Shown here piece after piece: positions 18,287-27,831 of a stretch of DNA of 64,000 nt. The notes beneath the pieces were generated by a model. The model made no database searches, was not told the origin of the DNA, and saw only the letters and a list, made by a program, of their open reading frames with translations. Position numbers and translations under genes: made by a program. Position 1 is the first letter of the stretch. Each line of letters begins with the position of its first letter. The stretch spans positions 62,001-126,000 of the forward strand of contig JAFABG010000026.1 in NCBI GenBank assembly GCA_023426145.1, in the 5' to 3' direction. The stretch comes from Bacteroidota bacterium (GTDB lineage: Bacteria > Bacteroidota > Bacteroidia > Bacteroidales > Bacteroidaceae).

Positions 18287-18376
18287 TCGTTTGCCTATAG
18301 GCGACTTTGCGTTCGGCTATAGGCAACGTTGCGTTTGCCTATAGGTTACCTTTCGTCCGCCTATAGCCGAACGAAT
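18287..18376. repeat. 22-bp-period array of GCCTATAG dyads (4 units)
   Basis: The octamer GCCTATAG (GGCTATAG in unit 2) starts at 18293, 18315, 18337 and 18359, exactly 22 bp apart. Each unit is a 17-bp dyad of the form GTTTGCCTATAGGCAAC with a 5-bp spacer. A longer perfect inverted repeat pairs 18310-18324 with 18359-18373 (15 bp). The array lies between the end of a GH92 gene and the start of gpx, both on the minus strand. See the matching array near 60.86 kb. Confidence 0.85.
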
Positions 18377-18447
18377 AAAGCGCTACACTCGAAGATCATA
18401 TTTACTATTCGCAAACCAATTATTAGATTAACAGTACTTCCTTCTTC

Positions 18448-20787
18448 TTACTTAAGTTTCATTGACTTATATCCCACAGTTTTCCTCGGTGAAGAGATTG
18501 ATGGAGCTACAGCTTCATCGGAGATTGCTCGCTTATAGTTTGGCTTACTGCTCATTACAAAACGAAGTGTGATTCCATCTCGAATATCCTCATAGCTCAA
18601 ATAAGATTTATCATACTTATTCCCATTAACATAAAGCTCCTTCACATACAAATTCTTGGGCGACCAGTTTTCTGTTGTCATTTCAATGTTTTTGCCATTA
18701 CTCATCTTAACGGTGATAGTCTCAACGCATGGAGAACCAATATTATACATATTGCTTGAGGGAGCAACCGGATAGAAACCTATACAATTGAACATATACC
18801 ATGCCGACATTTGCCCGCAATCGTCATTTCCACTCAACGCATCCGGAGTATTACCATAAAAACGTGCAGCAATAGTCCGTATCCATTTCTGGCATTTCCA
18901 GGGCTCTTTCAGATAATTGTAGAGATAAGCTATATGATGGCAAGGTTCATTACCATGCCAATAGGCACCTATACGACCTTGAATATCGTGTGCTCCAGGA
19001 ATATCATCCGGAAGTTCCACCGTGAAGAGTTCATCCAAACGTTTGCGAAATAACTCCTTACCAGCTTCATTGATATACCCCTGCACATCTTGCGGTACAT
19101 ACCAAGTATATTGCATCGTGAACCCTTCCGTAATATCGCCCCAGCCATATACTGATCCCGGTCCTTGATAAGCAACGGGAGTAAACGGAGTACGCCAATT
19201 CCCTTTACTATCTCGTCCACGCATATATTTCGTTTCAGGGTCGATCAAGTTTTGATAAGAAAGTGCCCGATTCAAAAAATAATGATAGTCATCACTTTTC
19301 CCTAATTTTCTTGCTGCTTGCGCAATACAATAATCATCATAAGCATACTCCAAGGTTTTCGACACAGACTCCGCCTCTTTATCAAAAGGGACATACCCTA
19401 ACGTGCGATATTCGGGCAAGCAGTCGTAGTTCGGATTCATTGCGGTGGTTTTCATTGCCGCGTAGGCACGTTCGTAATCAAAGCCCTTCACCTCTTTCAC
19501 AATCATATCTGCCAATACAGATACAGCATGATAACCAATCATACACCAAGTTTCATTTCCATAGAATGACCAGATCGGAAGCATTTTCTCTACACTTTTA
19601 TCATAATGAGCCAACATAGAGTTGGCCACATCAGCGTTCACCTCCTGTTGAACTAAGTTGAACCAAGGATGCAAAGCCCGATAAGTATCCCAAAGAGAAA
19701 ACACAGTATAGTTTGTAAATCCGTCCGCTTTTTCTATGTTCTTATCTAGCCCACGGAACTTCCCATCGGAATCTTGAAAAATAAACGGATGAAGTGCCGC
19801 ATGATAGGCCGAGGTATAAAATGTTTCCTTCGTCTTTTGATCAGCCGTCAATTTATACTTTTCGAGTTCCTTTTCCCAAAGCGCTTCTCCTTTAGCCTTT
19901 AGCTCGTTGAAAGTTAGTCCATCAAGTTCTTTCATGTTGTTCTGGGCTCCATCTGTACTCACAGCGGAAATCGCAGTTTTCACCGTCACCTCCTCACCTG
20001 CTTTGGTCCGAAAGGAAAGACAAGCCATCAGATTCTTTCCCCATGCTTCATATGAACTACGGAATCGGGAAGTATTATAGACAACCGGCTTTTTATCTTG
20101 ATAAAAGCGTAGCCCGGTGAGTTTCTTAGAGAAAGTAGCCGTGAAATACACATGGCGTTCGGCTCCCCATCCCTTCACCAATTTATATCCGGTGATAGTA
20201 GAATCATTCGTCATACGCAGATTGGACCATTCACAGGATTGCCAAAGTGTATGATTCATGTCAACCATAATAAATGCACTGTCAGACGCTGGAAACGTAA
20301 AACGAAACATACCACTACGGACACCTGAAGTCATTTCAGCTTTTACTCCATAGTCGGATAAATTCACAGCATAATAATTGGGAGAAGCCCATTCCTGATC
20401 ATGAGAGTAACGCGAGCGGTATCCTTCATCAGGAGCTTCGTGAGTACCCGGATCAAGTTTCATCTCTCCTGTCCCCGGGATAAACAAGAAGTCACCTAAA
20501 TCAGGAATCCCCGTTCCGCTCAAATGCGTCAAACTAAATCCCATTAATGTTAGATGATTGTATTTATAGCCGGAAGCAGCATCATAAAAACGACTGTCAG
20601 TGTCGGGACTTATTTGAATACCCCCAAAAGGTATCTGTGCGCCCGGATACACATTTCCATAACCGTCTGTGCCCACAAACGGATTCACATAATCAATCAG
20701 TTTTTCGGTTTGAGCCATGCCAGGTAGCTGCATACATACCAGACATGACCAAACCAAAAACAATCTTCTTTTGCTAATATTGTTCAT
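18448..20787 (-). CDS. GH92 family alpha-mannosidase (copy 1)
   Basis: A 779-residue secreted exo-alpha-mannosidase of glycoside hydrolase family 92, enzymes that use Ca2+ and invert the anomeric centre. It has a signal peptide ending near LPGMAQ, then the N-terminal beta-sandwich start DYVNPFVGTDGYGNVYPGA and the FSLTHLSGTG segment. The catalytic (alpha/alpha)6 domain contains GNETWCMIGYH and the general-acid motif WHGNEPCHH with Glu614; the base-loop motif is GNDDCGQMSAWY. All expected residues are present, so it should be active, most likely on alpha-1,2-mannose as is common in the family. It is last in the operon, 12 bp after the metallopeptidase gene. Confidence 0.95.
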   Translation of the reverse strand: MNNISKRRLFLVWSCLVCMQLPGMAQTEKLIDYVNPFVGTDGYGNVYPGAQIPFGGIQISPDTDSRFYDAASGYKYNHLTLMGFSLTHLSGTGIPDLGDFLFIPGTGEMKLDPGTHEAPDEGYRSRYSHDQEWASPNYYAVNLSDYGVKAEMTSGVRSGMFRFTFPASDSAFIMVDMNHTLWQSCEWSNLRMTNDSTITGYKLVKGWGAERHVYFTATFSKKLTGLRFYQDKKPVVYNTSRFRSSYEAWGKNLMACLSFRTKAGEEVTVKTAISAVSTDGAQNNMKELDGLTFNELKAKGEALWEKELEKYKLTADQKTKETFYTSAYHAALHPFIFQDSDGKFRGLDKNIEKADGFTNYTVFSLWDTYRALHPWFNLVQQEVNADVANSMLAHYDKSVEKMLPIWSFYGNETWCMIGYHAVSVLADMIVKEVKGFDYERAYAAMKTTAMNPNYDCLPEYRTLGYVPFDKEAESVSKTLEYAYDDYCIAQAARKLGKSDDYHYFLNRALSYQNLIDPETKYMRGRDSKGNWRTPFTPVAYQGPGSVYGWGDITEGFTMQYTWYVPQDVQGYINEAGKELFRKRLDELFTVELPDDIPGAHDIQGRIGAYWHGNEPCHHIAYLYNYLKEPWKCQKWIRTIAARFYGNTPDALSGNDDCGQMSAWYMFNCIGFYPVAPSSNMYNIGSPCVETITVKMSNGKNIEMTTENWSPKNLYVKELYVNGNKYDKSYLSYEDIRDGITLRFVMSSKPNYKRAISDEAVAPSISSPRKTVGYKSMKLK

Positions 20788-20799
20788 TCTATATTTCTT

Positions 20800-21594
20800 C
20801 TATAGTTGTATGTCGCCCACAGCAACTTGATATTCATGCCATAAATCGTCAATACTATATTCATTCCCCAAAATATGCTTGATAGCTCCATCGAACGACC
20901 AAGGAATAACCTCCAGTGTACTACGATTAAACTTACGCAGGAAGTCTGGATCTTTATGATCGCGTAGCCACACAAAGAAATAGCCTGAAGTGCGATAACC
21001 ATCCATATAATTTCCACCTTTGGGACGTGCACTCGGTCCTTCAAATCCTCCGTTTGCCACACGCACTGCATCAGCCATTCCCTCAATGAATGCCCAAAAG
21101 ACACGATTAGTTCCATAAGAACCGATGCCTTGGGGTTCCAACTGATAAGCATGGGTCAATTCATGCAACAACACGCCACGCGTTTCAAAAAACAGCTTTG
21201 CGGTATCGTTCTCTGCGAAAGATTTCTCAATATGCCGTGTACTATAAAATATTGTCACCTCTCCATGACCACCACCTTTGGCGGATATCCCTTCGATATC
21301 TTCGAGTGTATAGTGTATCCTATCTACTGGAGGAATACTATCTTCTGGCGAATGATAAAGAGTAGCCAATACAGTTCGTGCCTGTTGCTCAATATACGAT
21401 TCAGCATTGGGAATTATTCGATGATAAATGTCTGATCCTCGCGTCTCCGGTGCTTTATCCTCAAAGAGGATAGTACCGACAGGATAATTCTTCCAAATAT
21501 CAGGTTTCTCTTCAGCCTGCTTCTTCGCACTCGCTGCACAAGCTCCCATGCAAATTAAAAGACAAGCCGCATAAATCAAATGTTTCTTTTTCAT
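20800..21594 (-). CDS. Basic-secretory-protein family metallopeptidase, lipoprotein
   Basis: A 264-residue protein with a lipoprotein-type N terminus (LLICMGAC, Cys19). It matches the plant basic-secretory-protein family: GGGHGEVTIFYSTRHIE, then the zinc motif HELTH at residues 144-148 (GVLLHELTHAYQ), and FIEGMADAVRVANGGF, which should supply further active-site residues. The family is considered a gluzincin-like metalloprotease group. It sits between two GH92 genes (16 and 12 bp gaps), so it should be co-expressed and may cut the protein part of mannosylated glycoproteins. Protease activity here is inferred from the motif only. Confidence 0.85.
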   Translation of the reverse strand: MKKKHLIYAACLLICMGACAASAKKQAEEKPDIWKNYPVGTILFEDKAPETRGSDIYHRIIPNAESYIEQQARTVLATLYHSPEDSIPPVDRIHYTLEDIEGISAKGGGHGEVTIFYSTRHIEKSFAENDTAKLFFETRGVLLHELTHAYQLEPQGIGSYGTNRVFWAFIEGMADAVRVANGGFEGPSARPKGGNYMDGYRTSGYFFVWLRDHKDPDFLRKFNRSTLEVIPWSFDGAIKHILGNEYSIDDLWHEYQVAVGDIQL

Positions 21595-21610
21595 ATTCTT
21601 CCTTTGATTG

Positions 21611-23950
21611 TTAATTCATTCCGTTTGTTAGTGAATAAGGTTTATCCTCTCTCGATAATCCCCTACGTTTATTGGGAGAGGCACTCATCTTAAATTCCCA
21701 TACGCCGCCCTTGAGGAGATCCTCATGGGTGATATACATTTTATCATACGCCATTCCGTTGATCTTCAACGACTGCACATAACGCTTCTTGTCACTAACA
21801 CCCGGCGCTTTTATTTCCAGAGTCTTTCCGTTCGGAAGCTTAAATCTCAGATGAGGCAAATAAGGAGCTCCAAGCACATACTGATCCGTTCCAGGACAAA
21901 CGGGATAGAATCCCATGACTGAGAAAAGATACCATGCCGACATCTGTCCACAATCATCATTACCGCCTAGGCCGTTAATATCATTCTTATACATCTTATT
22001 TAGAATCTCACGCAACCAGTATTGTGTCTTCCACGGTTGTGAAGTCCACGCATAGAGATAAGGCACATGATGGCTTGGTTCATTGCCGTGAACATATCCA
22101 CCCACTAAGCACTCTTCGGTAATATCTTCGTTATGCTCATAATATTTCTCCGGGAGATGCATAGAAAAAAGCTCATCGAGTTTCTGCACAAAAGCCGATT
22201 CTCCTCCCATCAAATCAATCAAACCAAAGACATCATGGGGGACATGAAAAGAAAAATTCCATGAATTGCCTTCAATGAAACCTTCCCCATAGGTTTGCAA
22301 CGCATCGAACTCTTTTTTAAATGACCCATCGCTATATCGAGGACGCGCAAAGCCAATCTTGGAATCATAGATATTACGATAGTTGAGGGCACGTTTACGA
22401 TAAGCCTCAGCTATCTCCTGCTTACCAGCCTTCAGAGCTGTCTGATAAATAGTCCAATCGTCATACGCATACTCAAGAGTGGAAGAAGCTGCCGTGCCAC
22501 TCTTTTCGAGCGGAATATACCCTAGTTTCATATAATCGGCTAAACCCTCATAATATGGGACCGTAGAGGTGCTCACCATCGCTGCTAATGCTTCGTCAAT
22601 TTTGTTGAAAACGCCTTTGGTTATCGCATCAGCAAGTACAGATACAGCATGATAGCCACTCATACACCAGTTTTCATTCCCCATCAAGCTCCAAACCGGT
22701 AACATACGGTGTACACTTTGCTGTTGATGTTTAATCATCGATTCTACCATATCTGCATTGCGTTCCGGTTTCACCAGATTAAGAAACGGATGCTCAGCAC
22801 GGTAAGTATCCCAAAGGGAGAAAATCGTATAATTGGTAAAACCCTTTGCTTGATGTATATTGTGATCTAACCCACGATAGGAACCGTCAACATCCATATA
22901 TATAGATGGGTTAATCATTGTATGATAGAGCGAGGTATAAAACATCGCTTTCTGATCAAGCGTTCCTTCCACGTTGAAGTGCTCTAACTCCTTGTTCCAA
23001 TCTGTTCGAGCTGTTTCTGCCAACTGCTCAAAACTTTTTCCGGAAGCCTCTTTGCGTAGATTACGAATCGCTCCTTCGGTGCTAACAGCAGAAAGCGCGA
23101 CTTTCACCACCAATTCCTGCTCTTCAGCTGTATTGAAGTTAAAGTAGGCAACGATTTTACGCCCCGTAATCTCTGGAAAATTCTTCTCTAATTTGAAACG
23201 ACGCCAGAAACCATTATAAAGTACCTTCTCTTTATCCTTATAGCCATAATCTCGCATAGGCTGAGAGAAAGATATAGCAAAATAAGTGTAATTGGTACGC
23301 GCCCATCCATTGGTAATCCGATAACCTGTGAGCAGAGTGTCATTCTCAACACGGAGGTTTGCCCATAGCACTTTACCGTCATAGTTGTAAATTCCATGAA
23401 CTAAATCGAGGATCAAATGCCCATTTTGTCCTTTCGGGAAAGTGTATTTATGCACCCCGACCCTACGCGTCGCAGTCAGTTGGGCTTTTATACCATAATC
23501 ATCTAGAGTTACCTCATAATAACCCGGAGTTGCTTTCTCGGTCAAATGACTAAAACGTGAGCGATATCCTTCTTCAGGATGGTCTGCACGTCCTGGGTTT
23601 AACTTCACATCTCCGACGGCTGGCATCAACAAAATGTCACCCAAATCCGAATGCCCCGTACCGCTAAGATGAGTATGACTAAATCCCACGATTGTCTTGT
23701 CTCTATACTGATAACCAGCACAGTACTCATACGCATTCTTCTGATAAGTACCATTTACATTGTGTGGGATGGTGTCTGTATCCGGACTCAACTGTACCAA
23801 TCCAAACGGGCTACAAGCCCCTGGAAAAGTATGTCCCATTCCATTTGTACCAATTATCGGATTCACATAATCAACTGGCTGTTGGGCCATGGCAGACAAA
23901 GCGATAGTCGCCATAGCCATTAATCCAATCTTCCTCCTTATTGTATTCAT
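21611..23950 (-). CDS. GH92 family alpha-mannosidase (copy 2)
   Basis: A 779-residue secreted GH92 enzyme (signal peptide ending near ALSAMAQ, mature start PVDYVNPIIGTNGMGHTFPGA). The sandwich domain includes SHTHLSGTGHSDLGD. The catalytic domain includes LMGNENWCMSGYH, the general-acid motif VHGNEPSHH with Glu624, and GNDDCGQMSAWYLF for the catalytic base region. All key residues are kept. It resembles copy 1 in motifs and may share linkage preference, though details of the sugar-binding loops differ. The gene starts 5 bp after the stop of copy 3 and is followed by the metallopeptidase gene after 16 bp. Confidence 0.95.
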   Translation of the reverse strand: MNTIRRKIGLMAMATIALSAMAQQPVDYVNPIIGTNGMGHTFPGACSPFGLVQLSPDTDTIPHNVNGTYQKNAYEYCAGYQYRDKTIVGFSHTHLSGTGHSDLGDILLMPAVGDVKLNPGRADHPEEGYRSRFSHLTEKATPGYYEVTLDDYGIKAQLTATRRVGVHKYTFPKGQNGHLILDLVHGIYNYDGKVLWANLRVENDTLLTGYRITNGWARTNYTYFAISFSQPMRDYGYKDKEKVLYNGFWRRFKLEKNFPEITGRKIVAYFNFNTAEEQELVVKVALSAVSTEGAIRNLRKEASGKSFEQLAETARTDWNKELEHFNVEGTLDQKAMFYTSLYHTMINPSIYMDVDGSYRGLDHNIHQAKGFTNYTIFSLWDTYRAEHPFLNLVKPERNADMVESMIKHQQQSVHRMLPVWSLMGNENWCMSGYHAVSVLADAITKGVFNKIDEALAAMVSTSTVPYYEGLADYMKLGYIPLEKSGTAASSTLEYAYDDWTIYQTALKAGKQEIAEAYRKRALNYRNIYDSKIGFARPRYSDGSFKKEFDALQTYGEGFIEGNSWNFSFHVPHDVFGLIDLMGGESAFVQKLDELFSMHLPEKYYEHNEDITEECLVGGYVHGNEPSHHVPYLYAWTSQPWKTQYWLREILNKMYKNDINGLGGNDDCGQMSAWYLFSVMGFYPVCPGTDQYVLGAPYLPHLRFKLPNGKTLEIKAPGVSDKKRYVQSLKINGMAYDKMYITHEDLLKGGVWEFKMSASPNKRRGLSREDKPYSLTNGMN

Positions 23951-23955
23951 ACCTA

Positions 23956-26241
23956 TTATATATTGTCGCGAGAGAAAGAATACGGAACATCCGAATCATT
24001 GATTCCTCTGCCCAAATTTGGTTGACTATCCATATCGAATAGCAGCTGACCACCTTTCAATAAATCGAAATGATTGAAGTAATTCTTCGTATAATTCTTT
24101 CCGTTATATTTCAAAGAACGAATATAACGTCGCTTATCTGTATTCTTTGGAGCCAAAATCTCCAGTTTTCTGCCATTTTCTAACTGAATTGTTGCCTTCT
24201 TGAAATAAGGTGCTCCCACTACATACTCATTACTACCGGGACATACAGGATAAAATCCCAATGCTGTGAAAACATACCAAGCTGAAGTTTGCCCGTTATC
24301 TTCATCGCCGCAATACCCATCGGGAGTAGCCATATAAAGACGATTCATCACCTCACGAAGCCAATATTGAGCTTTCCAGGGTTCCCCTCCATAATTATAC
24401 AAATAAATCATGTGTTGAATCGGTTGATTTCCATGAGCATAATTCCCCATATTAGCTATTTCCATTTCACGAATCTCATGGATTACGCCTCCATAATAAC
24501 TATCGTCGAACGTAGGAGGAAGATGGAATACAGAATCAAGCATACTCACAAATATTTTTTTACCTCCCATCAAATTGATTAAGCCCTGTACATCGTGGAA
24601 TACGGACCACGTGTAGTGCCAACTATTTCCTTCGGTAAAGGCATCTCCCCATTTAAACGGATTGAAAGGTTTCTGGAACGTACCATCAGCATTTTTTCCG
24701 CGCATCAACTTGGTCTCGGGATCGAACAGATTCCGATAGTTTTGACTTCGTTTTTGATATATTTCCAACTCTTCAGCCGGACGCCCTAACTTTTGTCCCA
24801 TACGGTAGATACACCAATCATCATAAGCATATTCTAAAGTGCGAGCAGCGTTCTCATTAATATTCACATCATAAGGTACATAACCGAGTTTGTTATAGTA
24901 TTCGTATCCGCGACGCCCTGTCGAAGAGACTCTTGGATGTACACTATTGGCACCTTTCAATAAGCCTTCATACATTTTCTCTGCATCTACCTTCGTGACA
25001 TTCTTCATAAATGCATCTGATACAATTGAAGCGGAGTTATTGCCAATCATACATCCCCGATGTCCCGGACTAGCCCACTCTGGGAAGAATCCACTTTCAT
25101 TGTATGTATTAAGCAAGCCTTCCTGCATCTTTTCTCCCATTGAAGGATAAACGAGGTTCACAAAAGGGAACAAACAACGGAAAGTATCCCAGAAGCCCGT
25201 ATCGGTAAACATATATCCGGGACGAATCTCACCGTTATAAGGGCTGTAATGCACAGTCTCACCCTTAGCATTTACTTCATAAAACATGCGAGGGAATAAT
25301 ACTGAACGATACAAGCAAGAGTAAAATGTACGCATGCGGTTTTCATCTTCATCTTCTATTTTAATTCGTTCTAGAACTTTATTCCACGTCTCACGACCAG
25401 CCTCTTTCGTCTGCTCGAATGTCTTAGAGCCAATCTCCTTTAGATTCAGTTCCGCTTGCTCGGGGCTTATAAAAGAAGAAGCTACTTTAGCATGTACCTG
25501 CTCTCCCTTTTTAGTAACAAAACCTATCGCAGCACCCACATGATTCGATTGCAGTTCAAGATGCGATTCCACTAGATGATAATCCGCCCATACTTTATTG
25601 AAAGTAAAAGGTTTATCAAACTCAATCACAAAATAGTTTTTGAAGTTTTTGGGAACCCCTCCACTGTTTCGGGTGGTATAGCCAACAATCTTATTCTCTT
25701 CAGGAATGACTTTCACGTAGGAACCACGATCAAAAGCATCAATTACCACATAAGCATCGGTTGCTTCAGGAAAAGTAAAACGGAAATATGCACAACGTTC
25801 GGTTGGGGCAATTTCTGTTGTCATGTTATATTCTGACAAATATACACTGTAATAATACGGAGTCGCTTGCTCTGCTTTATGCGAAAACCAGCAAGCACGA
25901 CTATCTTGATCTATTTTCAGCTGTTTAGTCATCGGCATGATTGAGAACTGTCCATAATCATTTATCCAAGGACTAGGCTGGTGGGTTTGTTTAAAACCTC
26001 TGATTTTATCTGAAGCATACGTGTAAGCCCAACCGTCACCCATTTTCCCGGTTTGCGGCATCCAGAAGTTCATTCCCCAAGGCAAAGCAATTGCAGGGTA
26101 TGTATTCCCATTAGACAGTGATATTTTTGAATCGGTACCCATCAAAGGATTCACATAGTCCACCGCTTGCTTTTGCGCACTGACCGAGGAAACACCTACA
26201 AATAGAGTTATCACATAAAACAGTAGTTTCTTTTTATTCAT
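23956..26241 (-). CDS. GH92 family protein with Gln at the general-acid position (copy 3)
   Basis: A 761-residue secreted GH92 protein (signal peptide ending near VSSVSAQ, then DYVNPLMGTDSKISLSNGN). It is more divergent than the other two: FKQTHQPSPWINDYGQ replaces the THLSGTG segment, and the motif that normally reads HGNEP is AHGNQPIQH, with Gln606 where the general-acid Glu is expected. The base loop CGDEDNGQTSAWY is intact. GH92 enzymes with this Gln, such as the characterised CcMan5, cleave mannose-alpha-1-phosphate links, where an acid catalyst is less needed. This copy may therefore remove mannosyl-phosphate caps. It is first gene of the enzyme block, after a 310-bp gap. Confidence 0.93.
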   Translation of the reverse strand: MNKKKLLFYVITLFVGVSSVSAQKQAVDYVNPLMGTDSKISLSNGNTYPAIALPWGMNFWMPQTGKMGDGWAYTYASDKIRGFKQTHQPSPWINDYGQFSIMPMTKQLKIDQDSRACWFSHKAEQATPYYYSVYLSEYNMTTEIAPTERCAYFRFTFPEATDAYVVIDAFDRGSYVKVIPEENKIVGYTTRNSGGVPKNFKNYFVIEFDKPFTFNKVWADYHLVESHLELQSNHVGAAIGFVTKKGEQVHAKVASSFISPEQAELNLKEIGSKTFEQTKEAGRETWNKVLERIKIEDEDENRMRTFYSCLYRSVLFPRMFYEVNAKGETVHYSPYNGEIRPGYMFTDTGFWDTFRCLFPFVNLVYPSMGEKMQEGLLNTYNESGFFPEWASPGHRGCMIGNNSASIVSDAFMKNVTKVDAEKMYEGLLKGANSVHPRVSSTGRRGYEYYNKLGYVPYDVNINENAARTLEYAYDDWCIYRMGQKLGRPAEELEIYQKRSQNYRNLFDPETKLMRGKNADGTFQKPFNPFKWGDAFTEGNSWHYTWSVFHDVQGLINLMGGKKIFVSMLDSVFHLPPTFDDSYYGGVIHEIREMEIANMGNYAHGNQPIQHMIYLYNYGGEPWKAQYWLREVMNRLYMATPDGYCGDEDNGQTSAWYVFTALGFYPVCPGSNEYVVGAPYFKKATIQLENGRKLEILAPKNTDKRRYIRSLKYNGKNYTKNYFNHFDLLKGGQLLFDMDSQPNLGRGINDSDVPYSFSRDNI

Positions 26242-26551
26242 GATTTACGAATTGAACTATTAATACTAAAGCTGTTTAATTTCTTTATCATTAGATTTCT
26301 GTTAGCAAATTAAAGTATATATTCCCCATTAAGATTCCTCTGACATGCCAAAATAGAAGAAAAATAATGATGGTCATTTAAAGCATTAATAAGGGAATTA
26401 GAGAACAATTTAAAAATTTAGGAATCAACAGATTACACTATTAGATGTATAATTAGAGTACAAATCAAGGAACTATGATTAAAGAAGACTATATAGAATC
26501 TATAAGGGTATACTGGAGCTCCAGCCTACCCTTATAGGTTTAAATCGACAA
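26242..26551 (-). promoter_or_regulatory. Gap before the GH92 block: probable internal promoter
   Basis: A 310-bp AT-rich gap inside the locus without a convincing ORF. On the minus strand TTTAATTTGC (plus 26305-26314) matches the -33 region of the susC2 promoter, about 65 bp before the GH92 start. TAGAGAACA at 26399-26407 and TAGAGTACA at 26454-26462 resemble motifs upstream of both susC genes. The -7 box is weak. A separate promoter for the enzyme block is likely but not proven. Confidence 0.4.
26500..26537. terminator. Long hairpin after the surface lipoprotein gene
   Basis: An 11-bp perfect stem (CTATAAGGGTA / TACCCTTATAG) encloses a second palindrome CTGGAGCTCCAG. It begins 15 bp past the stop at 26552. 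No T run follows on the minus strand, so it may be an mRNA processing or stability element rather than a standard terminator. Confidence 0.6.
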
Positions 26552-27790
26552 TTATCTTTCTATCTTGAACCAGTTATCAGTTGTCGGACTTAAGAAGTAA
26601 ATATAATTTTTTGAGCCAACTATTTCTTCGACCATATAAAGACCATCCGGATGGAACCAAGCAGCTAAGAATTTACTTAAGGCCTGATTGGTAGCATTGA
26701 TCCCTTGTTCTGTTCCTCCCCAAAGACCTTGCGTCAGGAAAATATCAAAATAGACTCTATCTAGTTCATTTTTAGTAAAAGTAGCAGACTGTCCTTCTTG
26801 TCCAGCCCAATAGAATATATATCCCCCATATCCATTGGCACCATTGAGGCAAACCACAACAGGTCTTCCTAAACGGTTGTTTATTTCTACAGTACTAATA
26901 CTACTCCAGCTCAACTCTTCACGCAGTTCTTTTTTGGCATCTCCTTTACTTTTACTGATTTCATAAGTGGTATATGAACTTCCTTCAAAATAGGTCGTTA
27001 TGTCCTTATTGGAAGTAATTTTCAATCCATACGTACCTTCCAACTTAGCCGAACCTTCTCCTGTATTTGAATAAGTCAATTTTGTCACATTCTGCCCTGC
27101 CAAGGTAATACCGCTAAAGCTAAACGAACTTCCATCAATAATAAAATCGGCTTCTTGGTGAACAGCTATTCTATCCTCAATAGAGATGAAACGGATCTTA
27201 CTTTCAGAAGAAGATATCGCATAGTGTGCTGCAAAAGTTCCATCGGCATTACGAACGACTCCATTCATAAAACCTTTCTTCTTCATATTCAATAACATTA
27301 GCAAATTGGCTTTCGCTTTTAATTGAGCATTAAGCTCATCCATAGTTACGCTCACCATACTCATGTCGACACCTGTATTCTCGCCAATACAGCTTATTCT
27401 GCTATCTGTAACAGCAGAAATCAGATAAGTACTTTCAGAAAGACTCTCAGGAAGAGCAGACAGGTGTCCCCCACCATCAATAGTCAATGCAATCAAATGA
27501 TCTCCTTGTGTATTAAAATGGCAGGAAGTGTAAGTGGTAGCTTCTTCAATCGAAGTATCCGAATTGGCTATCACAGTTCCATCCTCAAAAAATTGGAAAT
27601 AGAAATCGTGTCCCAAATAATTTAGTTTCCACCCTTCAGCGGCACATAAGACACTCTTGACCTCAGAAGGTTTCAAACGATCAGGGTTCTGAATACCTTC
27701 TGATTCCCAGTTTTTCCATACATCTGTCATGCCACAACTGGAAAGAGCTATAAAGCATAATGACATTATTATATAAGTTAAGTTTTTCAT
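26552..27790 (-). CDS. Surface lipoprotein of the mannan locus (DUF4302-like)
   Basis: A 412-residue lipoprotein: MKNLTYIIMSLCFIALSSCG gives a lipobox with Cys19. The frame extends 29 codons upstream, but that part overlaps the previous gene and lacks a signal peptide, so the start at 27790 is preferred. The N-terminal region (LCAAEGWKLNYLGHDFYFQFFEDGTVIANSD) resembles the Bacteroidota lipoprotein family DUF4302, from memory. The rest is beta-rich with no catalytic motif I recognise. In SusC/D loci such proteins are usually surface glycan-binding proteins, the best inference here. It follows the protease lipoprotein gene by 41 bp. Confidence 0.75.
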   Translation of the reverse strand: MKNLTYIIMSLCFIALSSCGMTDVWKNWESEGIQNPDRLKPSEVKSVLCAAEGWKLNYLGHDFYFQFFEDGTVIANSDTSIEEATTYTSCHFNTQGDHLIALTIDGGGHLSALPESLSESTYLISAVTDSRISCIGENTGVDMSMVSVTMDELNAQLKAKANLLMLLNMKKKGFMNGVVRNADGTFAAHYAISSSESKIRFISIEDRIAVHQEADFIIDGSSFSFSGITLAGQNVTKLTYSNTGEGSAKLEGTYGLKITSNKDITTYFEGSSYTTYEISKSKGDAKKELREELSWSSISTVEINNRLGRPVVVCLNGANGYGGYIFYWAGQEGQSATFTKNELDRVYFDIFLTQGLWGGTEQGINATNQALSKFLAAWFHPDGLYMVEEIVGSKNYIYFLSPTTDNWFKIER

Positions 27791-27831
27791 ACTTTCTTCT
27801 TTCTTTTTAAGTATACAAAGCAATTGTTCTA

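Noticed and set aside
19263..19619. 118-codon plus-strand ORF inside GH92 copy 1
   Set aside because: It is antisense to a well-conserved gene, with no start signal and low-complexity composition; a frame shadow.
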